64,000 nt of DNA from assembly GCA_015063685.1 (NCBI GenBank), contig SVTR01000005.1:14729-78728 (forward strand). The letters are read 5' to 3'. Positions 35,444 through 42,965 of this stretch are shown one piece after another. Source of the stretch: Oscillospiraceae bacterium. GTDB taxonomy: Bacteria; Bacillota; Clostridia; Oscillospirales; CAG-272. A program made the position numbers and the translations under genes. Numbering within the stretch: the first letter of the stretch is position 1; each line of letters opens with the position of its first letter. The notes under the pieces were generated by a model, which saw nothing but the letters and a program-made list of their open reading frames with translations, was not told where the DNA came from and searched no databases.

Positions 35444-36271
35444 ATGCGTCATCAAAAGAAGAGATCGACCGTGAGCAGCTTCAAGACCCCGCGGCAGGAG
35501 ATCAAAAAGCTCAAAAAGCAAGCGTCGAGACTTGAAAAACAGCTGGACGATCAGCGAAGGGAGAACGCGGATCTCAAAAGACAGATAGCCGAAGTCAAGG
35601 GAGCCTACGGATCGCTTGACCGATTACCAATCAAGGGCCGAAAAAGGCACCCTGTTTCGCCGGGAAGCCGACAAGCGGCGCAAGAGCTTCTCGGCATCAA
35701 TGCATTCAACGCAGGTCGTTTTTCCAAAAAAAGCTATGCGAGATATCTAATCCAAACCTTCAAAGGCTCCACCTTGGGCATGATATTTCGCCGTATCTCC
35801 CGCTTTTTCCGCCGTTTTCGCTTGATCAGACGGATCACCGCCGTGGTGGCGGCCATTCTGGTCGGCTTACTGCTATCCGCGTTTTTCGTCACCATCCTTC
35901 CCTTCCTTCTTCTTCTGCTCATTATGACCCTCATGGGAATCGCCATGCGCGCACGGTCAGCCAACCGCCGGATGAAGGAGGAGCTCCGGCATCAAAAGCG
36001 AATCCGCGTGGTGATCTTTTCGGATCAAGTGACCTTTGAAGGCGACACCTTCGGAGAGCGGTCTGCCAAGGCCATGGCGTCGTCTCCCGATACAACCGTT
36101 TTGGTCGTGACACCGCGGCTCTGGTCTACCAAGGGCCTGGGAGGACAAGGGATGTTTTTTACCGTCAGACAAGAGGCAGAACGCCTTTATCTCGTTCGCA
36201 GGGGTTATTATTTTATTTTACGGCGTCGGGTGTTGGACAGCTTATCCTGCGATATCAGCGTTATATACTGA
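35444..36271 (+). CDS. Conserved-looking unknown protein: coiled coil plus membrane hairpin
   Basis: 275 residues, GAGAGGAA upstream. A basic N-terminus is followed by a coiled coil (about 15-52), a linker, then one or two hydrophobic helices (about 130-170) in an Arg-rich context, and a C-terminal soluble domain (about 185-275) with VVIFSDQVTFEG, TTVLVVTPRLWSTKGLGG and RRGYYFILR. No family recognised. Topology suggests both ends are cytoplasmic. Confidence 0.75.
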   Translation: MRHQKKRSTVSSFKTPRQEIKKLKKQASRLEKQLDDQRRENADLKRQIAEVKGAYGSLDRLPIKGRKRHPVSPGSRQAAQELLGINAFNAGRFSKKSYARYLIQTFKGSTLGMIFRRISRFFRRFRLIRRITAVVAAILVGLLLSAFFVTILPFLLLLLIMTLMGIAMRARSANRRMKEELRHQKRIRVVIFSDQVTFEGDTFGERSAKAMASSPDTTVLVVTPRLWSTKGLGGQGMFFTVRQEAERLYLVRRGYYFILRRRVLDSLSCDISVIY

Positions 36272-36309
36272 CGGCTTCGTTTTTGATGCGACAATTTTCG
36301 GGAAAGCAC

Positions 36310-36338
36310 TTGCAATTACAAGGATTTTATGATAGAAT
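36310..36338 (+). promoter_or_regulatory. Promoter of the second PTEA lipoprotein
   Basis: TTGCAA (36310-36315), 17 bp, TAGAAT (36333-36338). Confidence 0.75.
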
Positions 36339-36408
36339 ATATTTTGTTTTGAAATATCATTTGGCGGATGATGGGCTTGTACTTATCCGCAAATATGGAG
36401 GAAAGATC

Positions 36409-37755
36409 ATGAATAACAAAAAATCCGCGGGTCTTACCGCGATACTGTGCTTCCTGCTGGCAGGCAGTGCGCTCCTGACGGCTTGCGCACCCTCGAAAGA
36501 GCCTGAGGAGACCACCGAAGCGCCTACCGAAGCAATCACAGAGGAACCTACTGAGGCCCCCACAGAGGCACCTACTGAGGCTCCCACCGAGGCCGCTGTA
36601 GAGGTGGATTGCACCATCAGCGTTATGGATCAGGATGACGCTGTTGTGGGCTCCCTCTCTCTCAGATTAACACCTAAAAACGGCTCGTCAGACATCATCT
36701 GTTACTTCAACGAGGCAGGTCAATGCACCGTCACTCTAACAACCGGTACCTATGCCATCAGCATCAATGCCCTCCCCGGGGGCTATCTCATAGATGACAC
36801 AGAACTGGTGGTCACCGCTGACAGCAAGGCTCTCACCATCCGAGTCGATAACAACATCCCCAACGGCACCCAGAATCGCCCCTTCGTCATTGTGGATGAG
36901 ACCACCACCATTACCCTGCCCGCAGGTGCTTCCCACGTTTACGTCACCTACGGCGCCTTGGATCGCAGCTTTGTGATGACCGATCCCGACGTAAAGGTTT
37001 CTTACCGCGACAAAGAATATGCCCCCGACGCCGAGGGTCTGGTGAAATTCCCGCTGGTCAGCGACGGCCCCCGCGATCCCGCTTACATTACCCTCACCAA
37101 CACCACCGCCGCTGATCTGGAGGTCACCTTCTCCCTGGAAGCCATTCCCGGCACGTTGAACAATCCCTTTGTTGTTGAGCAATTGGGCGAGACCGTGATA
37201 GCCTCCGTCCCCAAGGAGGAAACGGTCTATTACAAGTGGTCGTCTGACAAGCAGGGCGTCCTGATGGTATCCTCCGAGACCCCCAGCAACCATATTGCTA
37301 TGACCAATCAGACAACATCCGTCAATTCTTATTACACCAACGGCACCTTCTGTGAGTATCTGACCGTCAAGGCGGGCGACCAGGTCTCGATCGCCGTAGC
37401 CAGCAGAGACAGCTCCCTTGAGGTTGCTGAAGTGAGCTTTACCCTGGATTTCTATGCCGGAACTGCGGAAGATCCTGTCCCTGCGGGCAAGGAAGAGATC
37501 ACCGTCGCTCTCGATGGCGGTGAAGCTACCACTTATAGCTATAGCGGTAGCGCTTCGACCGTCACCCTCAAGGGCAAGGGCTTCTCTATAGTCGTAGGCG
37601 AGACTGAATATACCCCTGACGAAAGCGGTGCTGTCAAGGTCATCTTCCCCGCTGATGCGGAGAGCGTCTCCTTCACGGTCAAGAACAACGGCGAAGGTCA
37701 CGGTGAGTGCACGCTGACCTTTGCAGGTGAGGCTGAAACCGAAACCGCCGCGTAA
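36409..37755 (+). CDS. PTEA-spacer lipoprotein with beta-sandwich repeats
   Basis: 448 residues. I chose the ATG at 36409, after GGAGGAAA. The lipobox is LLTAC (Cys26). A short PTEAPTEA spacer (about 38-62) is followed by a beta-rich body with a collagen-binding-like or carboxypeptidase-regulatory-like region (GQCTVTLTTGTYAISINALPGG) and repeated segments of the form GTxNxPFVV...TTITLPAG. No catalytic residues recognised. Likely a surface adhesin or binding protein; this is inference. Confidence 0.8.
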   Translation: MNNKKSAGLTAILCFLLAGSALLTACAPSKEPEETTEAPTEAITEEPTEAPTEAPTEAPTEAAVEVDCTISVMDQDDAVVGSLSLRLTPKNGSSDIICYFNEAGQCTVTLTTGTYAISINALPGGYLIDDTELVVTADSKALTIRVDNNIPNGTQNRPFVIVDETTTITLPAGASHVYVTYGALDRSFVMTDPDVKVSYRDKEYAPDAEGLVKFPLVSDGPRDPAYITLTNTTAADLEVTFSLEAIPGTLNNPFVVEQLGETVIASVPKEETVYYKWSSDKQGVLMVSSETPSNHIAMTNQTTSVNSYYTNGTFCEYLTVKAGDQVSIAVASRDSSLEVAEVSFTLDFYAGTAEDPVPAGKEEITVALDGGEATTYSYSGSASTVTLKGKGFSIVVGETEYTPDESGAVKVIFPADAESVSFTVKNNGEGHGECTLTFAGEAETETAA

Positions 37756-37775
37756 TTTTCAATTGATCTTTATAC

Positions 37776-37807
37776 AAAAAATCCCCGACACACGTCGGGG
37801 ATTTTTC
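37776..37807. terminator. Bidirectional terminator
   Basis: AAAAAATCCCCGAC pairs with GTCGGGGATTTTT around an ACAC loop. It serves the plus-strand lipoprotein and the minus-strand ABC ATPase. Confidence 0.92.
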
Positions 37808-37810
37808 ATT

Positions 37811-38395
37811 TCAGGGTTGCATTTCCAGGATACTGCCTCCGAACTGCTGCGCCACCTCAGGGTCGTGGGTGATGAGTAGTACAGCGGCATTTTGGGTTTC
37901 AGCCTTTACGAGACGGATCATTTCCTCCCGTAGCGCGGTATCCAACCCACGGAAGGGCTCATCCAGCAAATACAGATCTCCGTCATGGGCCAGGGCACGG
38001 GCCAAAGCCACTCTCTGTGCCATGCCACCCGAAAGCTCGGCGGGATATTTGTCAGCCGCTTCCGCCAGCTTGACGGCTGAAAGCCATTTCATAGCCTCGG
38101 GGAGGGTTTCCTTTTTGTCGGACAGCACGGCGTTGACATTTTCAAGAGCGGTTCTCCATGGAAGAAGGCGCGGCTCTTGGAATTGAACAGAAATGCGCGC
38201 GGAGGATCGAAGGATCTTGCCGCTGTCGGGCTTGATCAGGCCTGCGGCCAGGCGAAGCAGAGAGGTTTTTCCCCGCCCCGAGGGTCCCATGACCACCAGG
38301 CGATCACCCGACGAGAGACGCAGATCAAAATCACGAAGGATCTCCTTATCACCCAGCGTAAGAGATACCTTTTCAAAGGTCAGCATATCACTCAT
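37811..38395 (-). CDS. ABC transporter ATPase (SsuB/TauB-like)
   Basis: 194 residues, short but complete: Walker A GPSGRGKTS (about 38-46), Q-loop FQEPRLLPW, signature LSGGMAQR, Walker B LYLLDEPFRGLD, H-loop THD. The FQEPRLLPW form is typical of nitrate/sulfonate/taurine or thiamine-precursor importers. The start overlaps the permease gene by 8 nt. Confidence 0.9.
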   Translation of the reverse strand: MSDMLTFEKVSLTLGDKEILRDFDLRLSSGDRLVVMGPSGRGKTSLLRLAAGLIKPDSGKILRSSARISVQFQEPRLLPWRTALENVNAVLSDKKETLPEAMKWLSAVKLAEAADKYPAELSGGMAQRVALARALAHDGDLYLLDEPFRGLDTALREEMIRLVKAETQNAAVLLITHDPEVAQQFGGSILEMQP

Positions 38396-39194
38396 GATCG
38401 GTCACCTCCGAGGGCAAACGGGATTTCCCACGTCGGGACAATCCCTTGATGGCAAAGAGCAAAATCAGCTCCAGCAGAAGGCTCAGCAGAATCACCGTCA
38501 GCGTCCAGGCAAACAAATCCGTTGTTTCCAGATACAGCTTGGATTCGGAAAGCATCCGACCGATGGACACCAAGGGCACGATGAGGATCTCTGCGGCCAC
38601 GCCCGCCTTCCATGCCAGTCCCACAGAGGATCGGCATGAGGCAAGGAATGCGGGAATGACAGACGGCAGGTAGATCCGCACGAGCTTTTTCCATCCCGAA
38701 AACCCAAAGGCTTCCGCCATTTCCAGGAGTTGTTTGTCAACAGCCCCCAGGGCCTCGTGAAGATTTGCCCAAACCACAGGTAAAACCATCAGGACGGCGA
38801 TAAAGGATGGTAAGGTGTTTCTGTCGATCCACAGATATGCCAAAATGATAAAGGATGCTACGGGCGTGGAGCGGATGACCGTGATGAGGGGATAAAAAAG
38901 CGTGTAGAGAAACGGTACAAAATGGGTAGCCGCGGCTAAAAGAGTGCCGCAGAGCACCGCGATCACGACGCCGTACAGAATACGGCCAAGAGAGGTGACT
39001 ACCGTAGTCCAGAAATCAGCTTGACCGCAGAGCTCACACAGGCGCTTGAGCACTTCTATGGGTGTGGGAAGCAGTAAAGACTCCCCTACACCGTAAGCGG
39101 CCAAAGCCCATATCCCCAACCAAAAGGTCGTGACAAGGACATATTGAATCAGCTTTCTCCCCCACCAAGGGATGGCGTTCCACAGCTTTTTCAT
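38388..39194 (-). CDS. ABC transporter permease (SsuC/TauC-like)
   Basis: 268 residues, six membrane segments. The EAA loop ALGAVDKQLLEMAEAFGFSGWKK region and the LPxVIPAF motif fit the BPD_transp_1 family of SsuC-like permeases. Start overlaps the solute-binding gene in ATGA. Imports the ligand bound by the next protein. Confidence 0.9.
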   Translation of the reverse strand: MKKLWNAIPWWGRKLIQYVLVTTFWLGIWALAAYGVGESLLLPTPIEVLKRLCELCGQADFWTTVVTSLGRILYGVVIAVLCGTLLAAATHFVPFLYTLFYPLITVIRSTPVASFIILAYLWIDRNTLPSFIAVLMVLPVVWANLHEALGAVDKQLLEMAEAFGFSGWKKLVRIYLPSVIPAFLASCRSSVGLAWKAGVAAEILIVPLVSIGRMLSESKLYLETTDLFAWTLTVILLSLLLELILLFAIKGLSRRGKSRLPSEVTDHE

Positions 39195-40261
39195 TCCGCG
39201 ATATAGTACAGATCGTCACCGGGGACAGCGTTTCCGACAGAGGCGGGAGCTACGCTGTGCAGGACGGTGTAGAACTGGGTCAGCTTAGCCTTCATATCTT
39301 CACCGGCGAGGAAACAGATATTGCAATTGGGGATGGCCTTGGTAGCGACACCGGCCTGGGCAAAGACGCCCTGTTCAGCGATCATTTTGCCTGCGTCGGC
39401 AGGATTTTCCTTGACGTAGGTGATAGAGGTCTCATATTCGGCAAGGAAGGCTTTGACGGCCTCGGGATGCTCGCTCGCAAAGGCGGTACGCACCACGATA
39501 CAGCCCTGTGCCAGAGAACCGGGGGTAGCACACTTATCCCATTCTGCGGTAAGATCAAGATCCACGGAGAGCTTATCATTGGCAGATTTTGCGATGGTAA
39601 CCATGGGCTCGGGCAGAACGGCGATATCCACCTTGCCGCCTACAAGAGCGGTACGCAGATCGGCAGGCTGGGCATAAGAGGTGGTATCAATGGTCACGTC
39701 TGTACCGGGAACCAGACCGTTTTCCTTGCAGAGATAGGTGAAGATAAAGGAGGGGTTCTGAGCGGGACAGTAAACCGTCTTGCCGCGGAGATCCTCCATG
39801 GAGGTAATGGCCTCATTTTCGGAGGACATGAGGTAGAGCACACCCAAGGTATTCACGGCAACTACCTGAACGGTTCCGGGCTTCTTGGCGTTGATATTGG
39901 CGGCGGCATTGGTGGGCAGCGCGGCCATATCCACAGAACCGTTGATGAGAGATGCGGTGATGTTGGCAGCATCGGTCTCTACAGAGAAGGTATAGTTATT
40001 GGCGGCCTCGCCCTTGGCATTTTTGTCCATGAGGGGCGCAATGCCAAAGCCTGTGGTACCATTGAGCACCATAACCTTTACGTCGGTTTTCTGGGCGGTG
40101 GGAGCGGTGGTCTCGGCGGAGGTATCAGCCGTGCCCTGGGTGGCATCGGTTGCTGTAGTATCCACAGGATCGGAACTGCCGTTGCAGGCGGTCAATACGG
40201 CGCCGACGGTCAGGAGCATACAAAGGGCTAATACGAGGGAAAAAATACGGGTCTTCATCAT
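39191..40261 (-). CDS. ABC transporter solute-binding lipoprotein (NMT1/SsuA-like)
   Basis: 356 residues. The lipobox is LLTAC (Cys26), then a Thr-rich linker. The domain begins KVMVLNGTTGFGIAPLMDK and has GSVDMAALPTN and GKVDIAVLPEP, typical of the NMT1/THI5 and aliphatic sulfonate-binding fold. The ligand cannot be set by sequence. AAAGGA precedes the ATG. It lies 32 bp after the Crp-type regulator, which probably controls it. Confidence 0.88.
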   Translation of the reverse strand: MMKTRIFSLVLALCMLLTVGAVLTACNGSSDPVDTTATDATQGTADTSAETTAPTAQKTDVKVMVLNGTTGFGIAPLMDKNAKGEAANNYTFSVETDAANITASLINGSVDMAALPTNAAANINAKKPGTVQVVAVNTLGVLYLMSSENEAITSMEDLRGKTVYCPAQNPSFIFTYLCKENGLVPGTDVTIDTTSYAQPADLRTALVGGKVDIAVLPEPMVTIAKSANDKLSVDLDLTAEWDKCATPGSLAQGCIVVRTAFASEHPEAVKAFLAEYETSITYVKENPADAGKMIAEQGVFAQAGVATKAIPNCNICFLAGEDMKAKLTQFYTVLHSVAPASVGNAVPGDDLYYIAE

Positions 40262-40293
40262 GGGGGTTCCTTTCTATTTTAAAAAATTTTGAC

Positions 40294-40995
40294 TCAGGGA
40301 TGCTCGGATTTACCGAAGCTTTTCAAGGCGGCTCTGCATGGAACGGTCAACGTCTTTCCCTGCCGCGTGATCACACCCCGAGCTTCCAGCTCATCAAGGG
40401 CGCGATAGAGAGAAGCGCGGCCAAGGCCCAGCGTATCTGCCAGTTGACTGAGAGACATAGGCAAGGTATAGGTATGGAGCTCACGATCCTCAGGCAACTG
40501 ATTGAGGAGCCAGGTACACAGCTTATCCTCTGCGGATCCCGCGCCGAGGCAGGAAATGCGCTTGTTGAGAAAGCGGATGCGATCCGCCAAAAAATCAATG
40601 TACCGCATAGCAAAATCGCCATCCCGAAGGATCATGGAGCGCACCGACGCCTCACTCATGCACAAAGCTCTCGTAGGCTCTGCCGCAATGATCTTGGTTA
40701 TAGCGGATTCTCCGGTTTGACCAAACAGAGTGGCAACGCCAAAGGTATCTCCTTCCCTCAGAATACGCAGAAGCAGATCTGAGGACCGTTCCTTCGCGTA
40801 AACGTGTGCGGATCCTGTAGAGATAATACACAAAAAGGGGCGCTCCGTATAGCTCTTCAGCTCTTCTCCCTGAGAAAAGTCTCTGAGCTCACAGGTCGCG
40901 GCGGCAGCATCCAAAAGATCGTCCGAGCAAGCTGAAAACAAGCGGTGCCGGCTGAGGATCTGCCGAGGGGTGACCTCCGACGTACAGATTTTCAT
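40294..40995 (-). CDS. Crp/Fnr-family transcriptional regulator
   Basis: 233 residues, ATG at 40995 after AAAGGAG. A cNMP-binding-like jelly roll (about 15-130) and a C-terminal winged helix (about 165-225, SLSQLADTLGLGRASLYRALDEL) are visible. No Fnr-like Cys cluster is obvious, and the Arg/Glu set needed for cAMP is not clear, so the effector is unknown. First gene of the four-gene transporter operon, with a palindrome overlapping its own promoter start site, suggesting autoregulation. Confidence 0.9.
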   Translation of the reverse strand: MKICTSEVTPRQILSRHRLFSACSDDLLDAAAATCELRDFSQGEELKSYTERPFLCIISTGSAHVYAKERSSDLLLRILREGDTFGVATLFGQTGESAITKIIAAEPTRALCMSEASVRSMILRDGDFAMRYIDFLADRIRFLNKRISCLGAGSAEDKLCTWLLNQLPEDRELHTYTLPMSLSQLADTLGLGRASLYRALDELEARGVITRQGKTLTVPCRAALKSFGKSEHP

Positions 40996-41008
40996 AGGCT
41001 TCTCCTTT

Positions 41009-41024
41009 TGTCTCATTTGAGACA
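41009..41024. promoter_or_regulatory. Palindromic operator candidate (Crp/Fnr type)
   Basis: TGTCTCA-TT-TGAGACA: perfect 7-bp arms with a 2-bp spacer. It covers the expected transcription start (about 41022) and lies between the promoter and the regulator's ribosome site, a position suited to repression. Confidence 0.75.
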
Positions 41025-41028
41025 CTTT

Positions 41029-41057
41029 ATTATACAACACAGTAATGCTTTTGTCAA
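41029..41057 (-). promoter_or_regulatory. Consensus promoter of the regulator-transporter operon
   Basis: Minus strand TTGACA (41052-41057), 17 bp, TATAAT (41029-41034): both boxes exact, so tight repression would be needed to keep it off. Confidence 0.9.
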
Positions 41058-41075
41058 TAGAAAAATGCGAAAAAA

Positions 41076-41104
41076 TCAAAAAAAAGAGGCCGAAGCCTCT
41101 TTGG
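41076..41104 (-). terminator. Terminator of the SDR gene
   Basis: Minus strand: AAAGAGGC-TTCG-GCCTCTTTTTTTT. A stable UUCG tetraloop with a strong U-tract. Confidence 0.92.
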
Positions 41105-41137
41105 GAGGAGGGTGCCGTATAGCACCGATCAAAAATC

Positions 41138-42052
41138 TCATGCGAGCTTTTCAGTGGAAATTTTTCCAAAGATCTCTTCTGCCGCTTGACCGATAAAGCG
41201 CCGCTCCTCTTCTCCGCAGGTTTTCAGCAGCTTTTTCCGAGGCAATCCCCAAACGTCAAAGAATCGGGGGCCGATCCATTCACAGGTCTCGCAACCTTCG
41301 AAAATCCCTCGCAGGATCGACAGGGCGGCCTTTTTGGGTTTCATGAAAATAACCTTCATGGGGTGCTTGATGATGGCAAAGATCACCTTGGGATAATGGG
41401 CGGTGATGCCTGTGAAGGTGATGCCCGGATGGGTGACGCTCAGGGTCACGTCGGTGCGGTCCTTGAATAGCTCGTAGAGGGAGAACATGAGGTAGCGTTT
41501 AGCGTTTCCGTAGACCTTGGAGGCCCGGGTACGATCCGCGAAATCAATGCTTTTCGGGTCAGCTTTCCCATAGTTATGGGCGATACTTCCCACCACCACC
41601 ACCCTGCCCTGTCGCTCGGCCAGCGTAGGCATGAGCTTGCGGATCATGTAGTACGGGGAGATAAAGTTGATCTGGAACACGTTATCGTATCCCGTGGTGC
41701 AGATTTTTCTTGGGATACTGTAGGCGCCGGCGTTGTGAATAAACACGTCCAGCGGCTCCCCCGACAGCTGTTCTGTGGCGGTGCGGACAGCGTCCATGTC
41801 CGACAGGTCAGCGGTGATCAGGGAGATCTCCGCCGTGGGCATTTCTGCCGTCAGCTCACGGCGCAACGTTTCTGCCCGCGCGGAATTCCGATCCACCAAA
41901 ATCAGTCTTGCGCCGAGATAGAGAAGATATCGGCACAATTCCCTGCCGAGCCCGCCCGTACTTCCCGTAACGGCTACGGTCTTACCCTCCAGAGATGAGG
42001 TATGTTTTTCGAGCCAAGAAAGATAACTCACGGGGGAATTTTTTGTTTTCAT
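41138..42052 (-). CDS. Short-chain dehydrogenase/reductase
   Basis: 304 residues. NAD(P)-dependent oxidoreductase of the SDR superfamily. TGSTGGLG (29-36) is the dinucleotide motif, NAG (in IHNAGAY) the structural motif, and YGNAK (about 180-184) the catalytic YxxxK, with GSIAH giving the Ser. GGAGGG precedes the ATG. Long N- and C-terminal extensions beyond the ~250-residue core. Substrate unknown; monocistronic. Confidence 0.9.
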   Translation of the reverse strand: MKTKNSPVSYLSWLEKHTSSLEGKTVAVTGSTGGLGRELCRYLLYLGARLILVDRNSARAETLRRELTAEMPTAEISLITADLSDMDAVRTATEQLSGEPLDVFIHNAGAYSIPRKICTTGYDNVFQINFISPYYMIRKLMPTLAERQGRVVVVGSIAHNYGKADPKSIDFADRTRASKVYGNAKRYLMFSLYELFKDRTDVTLSVTHPGITFTGITAHYPKVIFAIIKHPMKVIFMKPKKAALSILRGIFEGCETCEWIGPRFFDVWGLPRKKLLKTCGEEERRFIGQAAEEIFGKISTEKLA

Positions 42053-42080
42053 AGTCCCTCCAGCATGATGCTTTATCAGA

Positions 42081-42104
42081 AGCGGCCGTCCACAAGGACG
42101 GCCG
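42081..42104. other. GC-rich 10-bp hairpin upstream of the SDR gene
   Basis: GCGGCCGTCC pairs with GGACGGCCGC around ACAA. No T-run on either side, so a terminator role is doubtful. Confidence 0.6.
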
Positions 42105-42114
42105 CTAATATGTA

Positions 42115-42441
42115 GGGCATCTCTAAAAACTCATCGCACGCCGATATGACGGTGCTTTTCCCGTCATACGTCACAAAATTCTTTCGCATAGGGCCAACTA
42201 TGCGTGCAGATTTTTGTTTAGGGAACCTCTAAAAACTCTATTGGCGAGCGAGCCGCAAGGGAGTTTTGCGTCAGATGATACAATTTTTCGCGCGCGTAGT
42301 AGAGCTACGCGAAGAAAAATCTGTGAAATATGACGGAAAAATCACTACGGCTTCGCCGTCAAGAGAGTTTTTAGAGGTGACCTTTAGTCTGACGAAAAAA
42401 TCCCTCGCATCTCGCCGCACGCTGAGTATATAGAGATGCCC
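42115..42441 (-). mobile_element. Miniature inverted-repeat element, family B, interrupted by family A
   Basis: Ends GGGCATCTCT and AGAGATGCCC, flanked by TGTA on both sides (42111-42114 and 42442-42445), a 4-bp target duplication. Left part 42115-42220 and right part 42383-42441 together match, in reverse complement, the intact element at 55070-55230. No protein is encoded. Confidence 0.88.
42221..42382 (+). mobile_element. Miniature inverted-repeat element, family A, inserted inside family B
   Basis: 162 bp. Ends GGGAACCTCTAAAAACTCT and, reverse-complemented, GGTCACCTCTAAAAACTCT. Flanked by TTTA (42217-42220 and 42383-42386), a 4-bp target duplication that is single in the uninterrupted family B copy. 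Matches 17043-17204. Confidence 0.9.
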
Positions 42442-42447
42442 TGTACT

Positions 42448-42774
42448 TTATTGACGCTTACCGCGCAGGTTGCTCCAATCGATCCGATTAACCACCGTGA
42501 TAACCACGATGATGGCCACCAACGCCGTGATCCACGTCAGAATTTGGGAGATCAAGGCATCTGACCCAAAGGCCATTTTGCTGGTCAGCCAAAGACAAAC
42601 CTCCGCGCCGCAAGCACAAATGATCTTCATAAAGCGGTGCTTGAACATAAATATCAATGCCACAAGCAAGGCAAAGATCAAAAGCTCCACGATCAAGGTG
42701 CCGACTGAAAAGCTTTCCGCAAGAATAGAGAGCGACATCATAGGAAACATTGAAGCATATAAAATGTAGGTCAT
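42448..42774 (-). CDS. Small multi-span membrane protein
   Basis: 108 residues, three hydrophobic segments (about 22-45, 50-65, 78-98), ending in a basic tail (NLRGKRQ). The ATG at 42774 follows GGGAGG; the upstream TTG is rejected. A promoter lies at 42813-42841. No family recognised. The gene's 3' end borders the family B element. Confidence 0.7.
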   Translation of the reverse strand: MTYILYASMFPMMSLSILAESFSVGTLIVELLIFALLVALIFMFKHRFMKIICACGAEVCLWLTSKMAFGSDALISQILTWITALVAIIVVITVVNRIDWSNLRGKRQ

Positions 42775-42812
42775 CGGCAACCTCCCAAAGTGAAAATTTA
42801 CTGATACATTAC

Positions 42813-42841
42813 ATTATAGCGCAAAATCTTAGGTTTGTCAC
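42813..42841 (-). promoter_or_regulatory. Promoter of the small membrane protein
   Basis: Minus strand GTGACA (42836-42841), 17 bp, TATAAT (42813-42818). Confidence 0.65.
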
Positions 42842-42965
42842 CAATAAATTTTGAATTTTGTCGGTTTTTGGGTTAATTTTGTAATCTTGCACAAAATCTT
42901 GTTTTTCCACATGTGCATTTTGACTTATAGCAACCGTTTTTATTGACGGCAGCATTCCAAGCACA

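Noticed and set aside
42115..42441. Insertion sequence with transposase
   Set aside because: Terminal repeats and target duplications are present, but the elements are 161-162 bp and non-coding.
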